A stretch of 64,000 nucleotides of DNA, from assembly GCA_946800325.1 (NCBI GenBank), contig OX326961.1, positions 5,310,655-5,374,654 on the forward strand, given 5' to 3'. A program made the position numbers and the translations under genes. Positions 44,630-56,582 of the stretch are shown here, piece after piece; position 1 is the first letter of the stretch, and every line of letters begins with the position of its first letter. This stretch comes from Luzula sylvatica. Taxonomy: Eukaryota > Streptophyta > Magnoliopsida > Poales > Juncaceae. The notes below the pieces were generated by a model, which saw only the letters and a program-made list of their open reading frames with translations, had not been told where the DNA came from and made no database searches.

Positions 44630-44775
44630 ATATTATATATTTTTGCAACGAATATATTTTCATATATATTAAACATGCGCAAAAATTCTTTCCCCCACTT
44701 TCTATGAATTACTAAATTAATAAAAAAATGAATGTAATATTAAAATGGAAACTTAACATATATCTACCAAAATGT
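44630..44775. repeat. Dispersed repeat pair, first copy
   Basis: The block from 'tgcaacgaatatattttcat' through 'aaatggaaacttaacatata' recurs at 45704-45842 with small differences and an expanded TA run. Confidence 0.8.
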
Positions 44776-45703
44776 AAATAAACAAAAAAAGATCAAAATA
44801 TAAAATAAGAAAAAGAAGGACCAAAATATAAAAAATGACCAAAATGTAAATATAAAAGGACCAAAATTTAAATAAACAAAAAAAAAACCAAAATATCAAA
44901 GAGGTGACGTAGCTTCATGTATGATCAAGAATTTTGTTTACTTTATATATAAGTATAATTAGGCAAATATTAAATAATTAATATAGAAAATAAAATGAAT
45001 GGAGATTCTTTCTTTCATTGTCGTTTTCCTCTTGCATTATATATTCATGGACATTTTATCCTTTTATGTTCTTGTTTTTATTTGTAATATTATTCTATAA
45101 AAAAACTGAATTGACACTCTCGCAATCCCTCACGTATCGAAGTAGGCGCTTGTCAGAAAATGAGGTAGTATAATTATTACAAAGAGGGGCGCGTCTCCCA
45201 ACTATTTCTATAAAATGACTATAATTATTACTTCGTTCCTTGACATTCTCAAACAAATTATGGAGATATAAACACTAAAATATGTCTGATAATTTCTTAT
45301 TACTAGGATTATAAAAAAAGAATTACAATTTCAGCAAAAAATAAAGAAAAAGAAAACTAAGGGAAAGTCGAATGGCGCCTTTAACCCGAATTTCAACATG
45401 TTATTATGAATTGACAGAGGCGCCAATGTAATACAATTCGCGAGGATATTCATGGCTTTTTGGGAAGTCGAATGGGGCTTGAAAGTTGTAAAACAGAGAC
45501 AAACTATATTGCAAGCGATATTTGAATTGTCGAGAAATTAGAAAAAAAAAAAGAATGAGAGTTTGTATTCACATCATTCCGACGAATTTCATGATTGAGC
45601 ATGCTGAATCTGGAAAAAAAGTATAAAAAATAGTTTTAAAATATCTAAATATGAAAATATGAAATATTTACATAATGAAAAGACCATTGTAAATCCTAAA
45701 TCT
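44776..45703. other. AT-rich spacer between dispersed repeats, no gene seen
   Basis: Repeated 'accaaaatataaa' phrases occur at 44770-44900. No coding or RNA feature recognised. Confidence 0.5.
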
Positions 45704-45717
45704 TGCAACGAATATAT

Positions 45718-45753
<36 letters not shown>

Positions 45754-45842
45754 CATGCGCAAAAATTCTTTCCCCCGCTTTCTATGAATTACTAAAATAA
45801 TCAAAAAATGAAAGTAATATTAAAATGGAAACTTAACATATA
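45704..45842. repeat. Dispersed repeat pair, second copy
   Basis: Second copy of the 44630-44775 block; it ends where the Helitron 5' end begins. Confidence 0.8.
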
Positions 45843-47360
45843 TCTACGCACAGTAAAATAGTAAAATAGTATTAGTATATACACCCATTTTTTGAAGGGT
45901 AAAGTAGTAATTTTGCGGTTCCATCTTTCAGCTCTCTTCATTTACCTACGATTTCTATCCCCTTCTCTTTCGTAAATCCTAAATCTTGCTGTCATTCTTT
46001 CTCATCTCGTTCCAAAGAAGATCACTGCCATTTTGCTCATCTTGTCGATAAGGCGGAATGAAGCATTCGGAAGGGGAAGTTGAACAAGGCGGAGGAGTAC
46101 TACACTCGAGGAATCCTCTCGATATCCTCCAAACAAGCTCCTGGAAGGTCGATCGATCAGGGCTGATACTGTGCTACGGTTATTTGTTTTTCTAGTTGGT
46201 TTTTATTGCTCTTTTTCAATGTTTAATTTGTGGTTTTTTTGATTGAAGATGATTTGAGTTTGTGGATAAAGCGACATAGCATTTAAAGAAAAAATCATCT
46301 GATGAAGAATGAAGTAATTACCAAAGCTTTGGTAACAGGTATCGATTGGGATCATTTGATGAAGATGAAATCCATGGCACTCTTACTGGTATGATACTCG
46401 AAAAATAAAACTATTTTCAGTCCTACAATATGTATCTATTGTTATACATTTGTTTTATTTAATAGATAACTTAGGAGGTTGAATTATGCGAACAAAGTTT
46501 GGAATTGGTCCAAAAGAATTCGAATTTAGAAACGAATGCAATATTTGGAGGTGGGGTTTAGTTTCCAGACCTCGAGGCACTCGATTTGCTCAAAAAACAC
46601 GAGGAAATACAACCAATCACAAACGGGCAAACTTTTGAATTGGTTATAAGTTTCTTAATCAGTTGATTTTAATTTCTGTAAAAAAATAAAATAAATCATT
46701 TTCAGTAGTTACTGGGAAGCCGTGTAGCCATCTGCTTCGGAAACCGTGCAGCCGCATACCAAATCCTCCAAGGGTATTTCCGTCTATTCCTCTTGTAATT
46801 GAACCTTCCTGAATCGTTCTATACATTTGAACGACTTCTATGACAGAGCATAGTCGAGTTTGTTTTGGACGGTCTGGAATTCATGGGTGGGGTTTTTATA
46901 CAAGAAGGAGAAATGATACTTTTTTGCGTTTTAGTCCTTCAAAAATTATTTATTTAATATTTTATAAAAAAATAGTTGTTGGAGTATAGAGGAGAGCAGA
47001 GGCTCAGTATCAACGAGAGAAGAAAGGTTGTTATGTGAGTATTTATTTATATTGCATTAAAATAGAATATTGATCAATTTTATAATTTTATAATTTTATA
47101 AATTGTATTATATCTTATTCTTATATATATTATACAATGACACTAATGTAAAGTATTATTATTTCATTTAAAAAAATGAGATTTATTGTTATCATAATGT
47201 AAAATAATTGTAAAATATATGAATAATCATATATAGATTAATTCAAATAATTTTATTTTAAGATTTTATTATTAATATTATCATACACATGTATAATTTG
47301 TATTACAATAAAAAAAAACATAATTTACATTTTCGTCGCGTAACGCGAGTATTCTCCTAG
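45843..47360 (+). mobile_element. 1.5-kb non-autonomous Helitron with captured gene fragment
   Basis: The 5' end reads TCTACGCACAGTAAAATAGT after an A. The 3' end has a GTCGCG-TAA-CGCGAG hairpin and ends CTCCTAG at 47360 before a T. These are the hallmarks of Helitron ends inserted between A and T. No Rep/helicase frame is inside, so it is non-autonomous. The 5' end is less certain because 'tctac' is also shared with the repeat copy at 44630. Confidence 0.6.
46045..46190 (+). pseudogene. Captured TPR-like gene fragment in the Helitron
   Basis: One plus-strand frame reads KGKLNKAEEYYTRGILSISS and, after a one-base shift, GLILCYG. This resembles a tetratricopeptide repeat helix pair as found in plant J-domain/TPR co-chaperones. 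Flanking sequence looks like intron and leader. It is too short and broken to function; the donor family is a tentative reading. Confidence 0.4.
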
Positions 47361-48983
47361 TTCTATTTCAAAGCCAAATACTCTCTGGGTAGCCGTAGGG
47401 TAGGAAAGAGAATAATAACAGAAGATATTTAACCAGGGAAAACAAGACAAGTATTGGCATGACTCATTGCAAATACATGGACTGTATCACTATGACCACA
47501 ACGAGGATTAGCTAAAGAAATAATTGCACATAGATGTTTATACTCGATTGAAAAATCACATCAAACTAAGGTTTAATGTCTTCGTTATAACATAATTTGG
47601 TCAATTTAGACAAAATTTAACAATTGGTATTTTCATTTCACTAGTAATTCACAAATAAGTCAATACCAAGTCACTATCACTATGTATTAAAATTACGCTT
47701 AAAGTTTTTACTTCGTAAATCTACCGGGCTCAAAGATATACATGAGTGAAAAAATTTACATGAAAAAAAAACAAGACAAAACACATAGACGGTGAAAATT
47801 GAAATGAAAACATACAAACAGGTAGCTAGATCAATTCGCGAGAAAGTTTATTTCTTCCCTTGAAAATCTCGTCCAGAAATTTAGACCCCGATGATTAAAC
47901 TAACAAGAGGAGTCTTTGCTTCGGAAAGACCAACTTCTAAATTCTAATTAGGTTTGACGGAAGAGTTAACATACCATTTATTTTGATCTCTGAAAGAATT
48001 GATCGTCATTAAATCGTAAGGATATAAATATGTTTGGACACACTTTCTGCCCAACTGACCTTGGTCATCCCCTGTCAAGTATCTAGACTACGCTAAATAT
48101 TTTTTATTACTTCAAGAAATTATCATGATATTTGCAAACAATCGTTTTAATTAATATAATAGTAGTCCACATATATTTAATACATTTAATACATGATTTT
48201 ACATGTAATTTAATAAAGGAGCAATTTCAGATATGTTCCTGTAAAAATTTTAAATATCAAATTTGTCCTTCTAAAATTGCTAATATCATAAATATTCTTT
48301 AAAATAAAAAAAAACAAATTTGTCCCTCTAAAATTGCTAATATCATAAATGTTTTTTATAACATACGGATTCGAATCCGGTTCCGAAAAAATACTCGAAT
48401 CCGATCCCGACACCAAAATCGAATATCGGATCCGGTTCCAATTTCAAAAACGTGTAACCATAATATTCATATCTGGATTTTTTATAATTTCAGATATTTT
48501 TTCGGATACGATTCGACCAATACCCATATCATTGACATCCCTTGGTTTAGGATAAACTAAATCCACGGAACCGTGGCTAGTATGACCAAATAATTATTTT
48601 TCATGCCATTCTTATATAAGTCCCAGATCGAACAACTTGGCAATTTCGTGCAAGATGAATTAAGATACCATCTTTTTTCAAATTTGTCAGAAAAATATAT
48701 TTGATTCTTTTGTTCTCTGTGGAAAATATTTGTTTTTTTTTTGAGGAAATATTGTTGTTTTTTTAAGGAGAAATTCTTGTATCAAATTGATGTAATCTGT
48801 CCTAAAAATTGATGTAATCTGTTTTTTAACGAGGAATTCTTATATCCTACAAAAACAAAAAATATCGAATTTGTCCTTGAAAAATATAGAATGGCATGAA
48901 AAATATCAAAACTATCCCTCGAAAACTTGACTCATATCAAATTGATGTAATCTGTAAAACTCAACAGAAAAATATAGAATTAC
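47361..48983. other. Intergenic sequence with short tandem repeat and TE end
   Basis: At 48250-48350 a 54-bp unit containing 'ctaaaattgctaatatcata' is repeated. At 48360-48545 a 'ggatccggttcc'-type element ends in 'cattgacatccct', the same kind of terminus as 63906 (reversed 'agggatgtcaatg'). No gene was seen. Confidence 0.5.
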
Positions 48984-49863
48984 CAATGTTTTAAATAGCG
49001 TGCAGCGGCATGCAGCGTTTTGACGTTTAATTTAGCGTTTAGCGTTAGCGGGCGATATAGCGCCGCTTCACCATCACAGTGGATTTTTGATCGAAATTAT
49101 TATTTTTATAATACTACAATACAAATATAAATATAAATTAGCGGTCCAATATTATAAATAAAATTATGTTGAATGCATATTTATATCAACCTCGCAAACT
49201 AACATAAATTAAAATTCATCTCTAAGAAAAATATATTATTATTATTATTATTATTATTACTTTTGTTTTTCTTTTTATTATTGTAATTATTGTAATTATA
49301 ATAAGGCTATTAATAGTTGTTGTTGATGTTGTTATTATCTTATTTTTCCTATAATAATAATAATAATTATTATTACTATTATTATTACTATTATTATTAT
49401 TATTTTTATTATTATTATTATTATTATTATTTGTATCGTTGTCATTATTATTATTATTATTAAATAACAATAATTATTATTTTATACTAATAATATTAAT
49501 TATTATTATTATTGTTATTATTATTTAGTACCAATAATAATAATAACAATAATTATTATAATAATAATTATTATTAATATTATTACTATTATTTAATAAC
49601 AATTATTATTATTGTGTAATTATAATAGTGATTATTATTTAATAACAACAACAACAACAACAACAACAACAATAATAATAATCATCATCATCATCACGCT
49701 ATAGCGCCGCTACGGACGCTATAATTGAACGCTTCAACGCTATAGCGGTCCGCTATAGCATTGCAGCGGAACAAAACGCTACAGTGCTATATTCCGAAGC
49801 GATGCAGCGTTTGCCTCCCAAAACCCGCTATAGCGCGCTATAGCGGCGCTATTTAAAACACTG
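48984..49863. mobile_element. 880-bp hAT-type foldback element with 8-bp target duplication
   Basis: Ends read CAATGTTTTAAATAGCG and, reversed from the right, CAGTGTTTTAAATAGCG. Flanks are the identical 8-mer AGAATTAC (48976-48983 and 49864-49871). Subterminal sequence is rich in GCGCTATAGCG words. The centre (49222-49690) is a long ATT/AAT microsatellite that switches strand sense several times and so can fold back. No transposase. Confidence 0.88.
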
Positions 49864-49871
49864 AGAATTAC

Positions 49872-50540
49872 TAATTTACCCCCAAACTTTATCATCATAA
49901 GTTCGTAACCTAAACCCTCTTCTGGCAATGGGGAGCTCCATCACACAATGTCCTCCTCCATGGCTGGCGAGCTCATGGAGAACAGTACCTGGCAAAGCTC
50001 TTCCGAACCAGGCCATGGCAAAGAAGAGCTGGCGACTCGACTCTGTCACTCACGGTGAACACGAAGCTCTTCTGAACTTCGACAAATAGAACCAGTCTCC
50101 ATGGGAGGCTCTCCAACGCGATTACAATAGGTATTCTCTCTTGAATCAATTTCATAATTATTTGCTCTATCATTATCAATTCCTTATCTCCCTTTACATG
50201 CCCTAAATCAAATGACTGGATTTAGTTCACTTATACTGAATTTGACTTAGTTGAGGTTTAATTAATCTAGAATTAGATTGTTCAATTAGACTTAATTTGG
50301 ATGGATTAACTTCATACTTCATTAGATTAAATAAGATTTAGGCATAGCATAGTCAATTATACCTTAATTAAGTTCATTTAGAGTAAATCACACATGATAA
50401 AAGAACCCTAAAGACTGAAAATAAGAAAAAGGGCTAGGTATTAGTACCTACTAATCAGTATCCGCCAAACTCAAATAAGAAATTTTTCCCCAAATTCAAA
50501 ACTACTAAATCAAATTTAACTAAATTTCAACAAAATTTCA
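49872..50540. other. Intergenic sequence with a short gene-like patch
   Basis: 49928-50180 is GC-richer than its surroundings and has a plus-strand ATG frame of about 53 codons (MGSSITQCPPPWLASSWRTV) ending in TAG, followed by in-frame readable sequence to a GT donor-like site. I do not recognise it. The rest is AT-rich and looks like upstream or intronic sequence of the pseudogene that follows. Confidence 0.35.
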
Positions 50541-51130
50541 GGACAATTTTATGAACACGAAGTCGTACCGAGGGTGAAAACCGAAGACCAGGACTCGTTC
50601 GAAGGGGATTTCTCTCAACTCAAACCCTACTACACTGACACGAGGTATACTATTTTGCAACCCTTTTATACCATTTCAAAACCCTACGATCCTAGGACTA
50701 AATCTTCTGAGTGGTGCAAAATCGAATCACAGAGTTTCACAACAAGTTCGAATTGCTCTCGTTAAACGCACTCAAATCCTTGCATTAAACACGCGGTCGA
50801 ATTGGAGCAGAGTTTCATAGAAGGGGCTTATAATAGGGTTTTGACGCCAGACAAGCTGTCCCACACGAGACTTGCGTTTATTTCATGGACCTCCTCGCAA
50901 AAACAGCCAGGTCCGTAATATAATATTACATTCGGGTTTTTGTGCAAATAAGTAAATTAATTTTGGATTTTTTTGTTTTGTTTTTGTTTTATTAGGGATG
51001 GAATAGCACGGTGTCGAAGAAAGCATATGCTTATTTATTTGAATGTTAACGATGCGAAGAAAATGCTCGTGTTTTTATTGCGTGGTGAATTGCTTATGTG
51101 GCGTTATGCCATTGGTTATTTTTTTTGTTT
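50541..51130 (+). pseudogene. RPN12: 26S proteasome lid subunit RPN12 (PSMD8) pseudogene
   Basis: Three exon-like blocks match plant RPN12, a non-ATPase lid subunit of the 26S proteasome. Block 1 (50541-50644) reads YEHEVVPRVKTEDQDSFEGD and QLKPYYTDTR before a GTATAC donor. Block 2 (about 50712-50910) reads VVQNRITEFHNKFELLSLNA. After a one-base shift it reads IKHAVELEQSFIEGAYNRVL, and after another PHETCVYFMDLLAKTAR. Block 3 (from about 50999, after TTTATTAG) reads LNVNDAKKMLVFL. Introns are retained, so it arose by DNA duplication or capture, not retroposition. The N-terminal third and C-terminus are missing and there are at least three frameshifts, so it is non-functional. Confidence 0.85.
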
Positions 51131-51930
51131 GGAATTGAATTTGGAGTATTGTAATTTAATTGTTTTTGATATTTTATTTTTTCTATTTTGTACATTGTTT
51201 ATGTAATGGTGATACCATTTTTAATTTTAGCTCAATTTCATTAATCTCATTATATCATGAATAAAAATATTTGTCTTTTCAATTCTTTTGGAAGTATTTT
51301 TGTAAGATTCAAAGGATAAAATTAAATGATGAATTTGTATGATGATCTTGCTAGAAAAATTAAATGGATAATTTTCTATGATAATCTGGTACAAAAAATT
51401 AAGTTAAAAGCTAAAAAGATTTGTCTTTTCTAGCCTCGTGTAACGACTTCTCGTGCTGTGTTTTTTTAAAATACTGCAAAAAGGCACAATATTTTTTGGA
51501 GAATTTGTAAATCTAAAAAAAATATATATAAATTATTAAGAGAATTATATGTGTCATTGGATTTTGTCATTTTTATTTGAGAATTTTTTTGAGATATCTT
51601 TTAAATCAGTAGAAGTCAATTTGTTTTTTCATCTATTGTTATAAAAAAATAAATAATATTCAGATAGGTAGGATTATTCATATATGTTGTGTTGTTTCTA
51701 AAAATAGTAAATATAATTAGCTAACATGATTAAATTCCTAACGGTCATAAAATATTCAAAGATTCTAATCTTAACGTTAAGAAAATCTTGCAAAATCTAA
51801 TCTTAACGTTAATATTTGCTTGATATGAAATGAACTCGGTCTGTGTTTAATGACAGCACCTGAGCATTGACATTCAGATATGGTGTATATCTAAGTTCAT
51901 ATACCGAGTTTAGGGAGTAATATCTGAGCA
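51131..51930. other. AT-rich intergenic sequence, no gene seen
   Basis: A short direct repeat 'atctaatcttaacgttaa' type phrase occurs twice at 51765-51810. Nothing else recognised. Confidence 0.6.
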
Positions 51931-51934
51931 CAGA

Positions 51935-53160
51935 TGCCCTTTCTTCTCTATATACGCCTCCGTCTTCCTCTCACAAACAAATCCCCTTTCTTCTCTCTTC
52001 TCTCTTCTCTCCTCTCCCACAAAATTTATCCTCTCCTCTCTCTCAGAAATTAAACCATCCAGAAATTAAACCCTCGCAACCAACACCAAAATCTCTTTCG
52101 TAGTTTGTTCGATCAGAGTCGAGAAAGGAAATATGAACTCGAGAAGAGCGTTTTCTTCTAAACTTGTGGACTGAGACCTCTACAATGGATGAATTCCCTG
52201 TTTGACGTGAGATTCGTTGCTTGACTGACACGAGCACGTAAGAGTTTCTCCTCCATTTTTGTATTTTGTCAGAAATAGTTGTTTTTCTTTTTTGAGTACC
52301 CCCAAATCCAGCAAGTAAATGGGTGGGTTTGCTTTATGTTCTCTTTCCTTTGATCTTGATTTGATTATTGAAAAAACCTTCACGGATTATCGATTTTGAT
52401 TGCTCCTGTTTTTGATGAGTACATACTTTAAAAGTATCCTGATGAGACCCCATTTTCATTATTTCTTCTCTTTATATTACAGTTTTGCATCATTTCATCT
52501 TTTTTTAAATGCTGATATTTCTTTTTTCAGATTTATGATGAATACTGTACTGGTCAATTCTGTTAAACCAGTTCAAATCGAGATTTATTTAGCACTGGAC
52601 GAATTATACTCTAAAATCTGAAGTCAACGGAGCAACAACAAATCACGAACCAACGACACAGAAACTCCGAACAATGCAATCAAAATTTGATCCCTGTCTA
52701 AACAATAGCAAGACGAGAACGGTAATTTTCAGTTTTATATCCCTTCCTAAATATTCCAACGACACAGAAATCTAATTTATTATAATACAATTTTGCATTT
52801 TCTTCTTTTTTAAATGCTAATTCGTTCTTTTTTAAATCGATAAGGTCCAAAACAAAACCAATTAAATTATTTGTTTATTTTTCTGCAAAATATTAATTAA
52901 CTATCATTATTTTCAGTGCAGGAGAATCGAGTCTGTATGATAAGAAAGGAAGTGGATTACTGCACGAAATGGCGCCTCCATACAATCTCGATGACTTTCT
53001 TTGGGTTTGGTTAGGAAGTGGATTATTTGTGTACAAGGTAATTTTCAAAATTATTCGTTAATAATCTAATAATTTCTGTTCATTATTCAATCTAATTTAT
53101 TTTCACTCGATGTGCAGAGATTGCGAAATCAAATCGATGATTAGTACAAGACATAAATCT
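51935..53160 (+). ncRNA. Possible transcribed multi-exon locus, coding status unknown
   Basis: A TATA-like 'ctatatacg' at 51948 is followed by a CT-rich leader (to about 52046) with splice-like sites: donor-like 'cacgtaaga' near 52236, acceptor 'ttttttcag' near 52530, donor 'acggtaatt' near 52720, acceptor 'attttcag' at about 52916, donor 'acaaggtaat' at about 53037 and acceptor 'gtgcag' near 53118. The segment 52920-53037 is open (for example HEMAPPYNLDDFLWVWLGSG), but upstream ATG frames are short and stopped. It could be a non-coding RNA, a decayed gene or chance. I recognise no protein. Confidence 0.25.
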
Positions 53161-53199
53161 GCAACATCTTCAAACTCTGGAAAAAACAAATTATGTATA

Positions 53200-53482
53200 T
53201 GTTGCTAATGTGCTTGTATTTGTGTCTTTTTGTGTGCATGTTTGTAAGTCTTTTTTGTGTATGTGTGGTGTGTGTGTGTGTGTATAATGTATAGGTGCGA
53301 GTCCTGTATGTGTCCTGAATGTGGGTGTGTGTCATGTATGTGTGTGTGTGCGCGCGCGCTTCGGTCCAAGTGGGCGGGTAAGGCCCAAGGGGGGACGGGT
53401 TCGGCCCGAGTGGGGCCGGGCCAGGGGGTGGTCGGGCCCATGCGGGGCCCGGTCCGGGAGGTCGGGCCCACGAGGGGCCCGG

Positions 53483-53525
<43 letters not shown>

Positions 53526-54110
53526 GGGGTGGGTTCGGGGCCACGGGGGGTCTGGAGGGGGCGGGTCCGGGCCCTCGACCCGGCAACCCCCTCCCCCCGG
53601 GGCGGGTCCGGGCCCTCGACCCGGCAACCCCCCTCCCCCCGGGGCGGGTCCGGGTCCTCGACCCGGCACCCCCCTCCCCCCCGGGGCGGGTCCTCGACCC
53701 GGCACCCCCCCCCCCCCCCGGACGGGTCCGGGTCCTCGACCCCCCCTCCCCCCGGGCGGGTCCGGGTCCTCCACCCGGCACCCCCCTCCCCCCGGGCGGG
53801 TCGAGGGGGTCCGGGTCCTCGACCCGGCACCCCCCCCTCCCCCCGGGGCGGGTCCGGGTCCTCGACCCGGCACCCCTCCTCCCCCCGGGGCGGGTCCGGG
53901 TCCTCGACCCGGCACCCCCCCTCCCCCCGGGGGCGGGTCCGGGTCCTCGACCCGGCAACCCTGCTCCCCCGGGGCCGGCCACCTGCAAAACAAACAATCA
54001 CAAAACATATACATACATACCAGATTACACACACACAAACACACATATTACATATTCACTGACACACATATACAAACACAATTCGCACCAGCACACACAG
54101 AGAGACAAAC
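53200..54110. repeat. GC-rich minisatellite island with strand-asymmetric flanks
   Basis: Four zones follow each other: TG-rich (53200-53355), G-rich with a run of more than 30 G near 53487-53524, C-rich, and CA-rich (53985-54105). The C-rich zone holds about ten units of 40-43 bp built on GGGTCCTCGACCCGGCACCC followed by a C-run, from about 53560 to 53960. GC content is extreme against an AT-rich background. Long open frames on both strands are a by-product of the lack of A/T and are not called as genes. Confidence 0.9.
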
Positions 54111-54129
54111 AAGATGCGTTTTGATAGTC

Positions 54130-55900
54130 GATAACTTCATGCGATAAGGGCTGGTTTCCTACATAAAAAAAATTAAACAAATTAAAACCTTGTAGAAACT
54201 CAATTAATTTATAATAATGTCAATAATAAAGAACTTACGGAGCAACCTCGTGTTCTATCAAATTAACTCTGAAATTGAATCGATTTTGCCGAGTCCCTCT
54301 TCGAATAACATCACAAAAATATACATCTTCGTACTGCATAGCTGCTACAGTCAAGGACAATATCTCACAGGTTGCTCGGCAAGATCATGTTCTATCAAAT
54401 TGACTTTCTGAATCGATTTTGCGAGTCCCTTTTCTAAAATTCAGCTGGCACAATTTCTAAAATTTAACACAGAAAAATTATTGGGATTTGAGAAAAAGCC
54501 AACATAATATCAAAATTAAAAAAAAAACATTATGTGTTCTTTTGCAGGGGTTTTTATTGCAATTCCAGCAAATTGAAAGGGACCTTTTTAAAAAGATTAT
54601 AGAACAACATAAATAAAAAGGACTTCAAGACTAAATATCGAATCAGTATCATTAATGAATATTAGAGGATTAGAATGTAATTAAAATAACTTACAAGGTT
54701 TGGAGATTATGCTTTTGAAACACTAGTGTTTTTCTTTAGTAATTTCTCCATATACAAAGCAAAGATCGATTCAGTTTAGGAATATTCGAGCTTCTGAATT
54801 CCGGGAGAAATTGCAACTCTTGAAATCAAATCATCTGAGTCTTTCTTCTATTCACCTTATAAAAAAGACGATCCGTTCATAAAAGTCAGAAAGTATTGAA
54901 TAGAAGGAGAAATAGCAAAAAAGTCCTTCATTGAATGTAAAATTGAACGAAAAAGAGAAAACCTCTCCAAGAACGGGGTTTGAACGGTAAGGCAGCAAGC
55001 CACCACGTCGTAAGCAATGGTGTTTTCTTCTTTGAATAGAAGGAGAAATATCATATCTGTTTCGCTTCCTTGTTCACAAGTACCATTCTTCTGACTCGGA
55101 GATACTTCTTCGTGAAGTAGCAGTCAAAGGAATTTCGGTTCTTCTTCACGTACTAGCAATGGAAGAGCAATGGAAGGAATTTCATTCTAAGAGAGAGAGA
55201 GAGAATGCGAGAATGAAAGAGGAGGTAATTTCATTCTGTGAGAGAGAGAGAAAGAGAGAATGGGAGAGGAGGTAACAGGGGAAGAATATAAGGACAAGGG
55301 GGGTAGAATCCCAACGTTCGGATTTGACAGTCTGGAAATGACCGTTGGGATCTAGTATGGACTTTATCTTATGATTATCTGTGTTGTTAACTTGAATTGT
55401 AGTGTTATACTTATAAATTATAATACCTCTTAAACGGCCTGATAAGAAGTTTCAAATAATCTACAAGACTTCTTAAGTCAGATAAAGAACTTCAGGATTT
55501 TTAAAAGTTCGGGGTTATTAGTGTAAAATGGCACCATGAATGCATTAGCAAAGTATATTAAATATAATTCGTAATTTTTGAGTATTATTCTGACTACTCA
55601 ATTCCATCGAATTTACGTTTGAAAAAATATGGATATATTACACTCTCATACACAAAATATGCACATATTATAAATTTCTAGTGGAGAATACAATTTGTAA
55701 CATAGTAACATGTTTTGTCGAAACAACACAATACAAACATCTCTACTGCTAACAAGATTATTATTTTTCATTAATGAAATATGAAAATTAATTACATTAA
55801 AACCTTTGAATCTACAAGAACGGAAGCCTATAGAGAAATTATACTCTCTATTTTTTGAAAAAAAAGAAAAGAGAATATTCATAAGGATACCAAAAGAAGA
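54130..55900. other. Intergenic sequence with GA-rich patch, no gene seen
   Basis: (GA)n-rich tracts lie at 55190-55270. An AT-rich region follows. No coding, RNA or terminal-repeat feature recognised. Confidence 0.5.
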
Positions 55901-55910
55901 CTTGGTTTTG

Positions 55911-56320
55911 GGTTGTGGTTCAACGGGTAATTTGAGATTTTTAAATGTAAATCTGTGAATTATTTAAATATTATTTTAATATCTGATTGTTAATATTAAA
56001 TTAGTTAGAAGTTTGTAATCAATTTTATGATACTGAAGTTTAAATAGTTTGAAGATAATATTGAAGTCTGATGAAATCAAATTGAATATTCAATCTGAGA
56101 TAACAATTCAATATTTAATCATTTAAGTTGGTATCATTTGTACCAAGAATAATCTATATAAAACTCAGAAATATATAGACATTTTATCAAATCACAAAGC
56201 AAGACACATCAAATCAAATATTTTCTTTTTAAAACTAATGGATCATGTATGGAATTGAACTTTGGTTTATGAAAAATCAATAAAAATTATTGATTATTTT
56301 GTTTGTATTTGGTTATATGG
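55911..56320. repeat. Dispersed repeat, uninterrupted copy
   Basis: The block from 'ttgtggttcaacg' through 'tttggttatatgggcttc' recurs at 61203-62800, where two insertions split it. Shared phrases include 'ttggtatcatttgtaccaag' (first copy) and its counterpart near 62301. This copy shows the pre-insertion sequence. Confidence 0.8.
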
Positions 56321-56582
56321 GCTTCTACATACTACAAAAATTATTTGCATCATAATTTATTTTTATAAATCAGGAAATATGTAACTATTTTCTTACAAAA
56401 TGAAACACGGGTTAAATTTCAAGCAAAATGAAGCACGTACTAAATTATTTACATTTCCTAATTAGTATCCCTTTTTATCTTCACCCAATATGAAATATGA
56501 AATTGGGCTTTTTCCTTTATTTTTATCCTATCCATCGTGATGATACAACCCAAAAAATAAAGGAAATGTAACGCACCTATAG

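Noticed and set aside
49222..49470. Asn-rich 82-codon frame, and a Tyr/Ser/Ile frame at 29983-30177
   Set aside because: Both are translations of ATT/TAA microsatellites.
53141..54147. Long open frames on both strands in the GC-rich island (up to about 300 codons)
   Set aside because: They arise because the repeat lacks A/T-rich stop codons; products are Pro/Gly/Arg low-complexity, all frames are open at once, and none has a domain.
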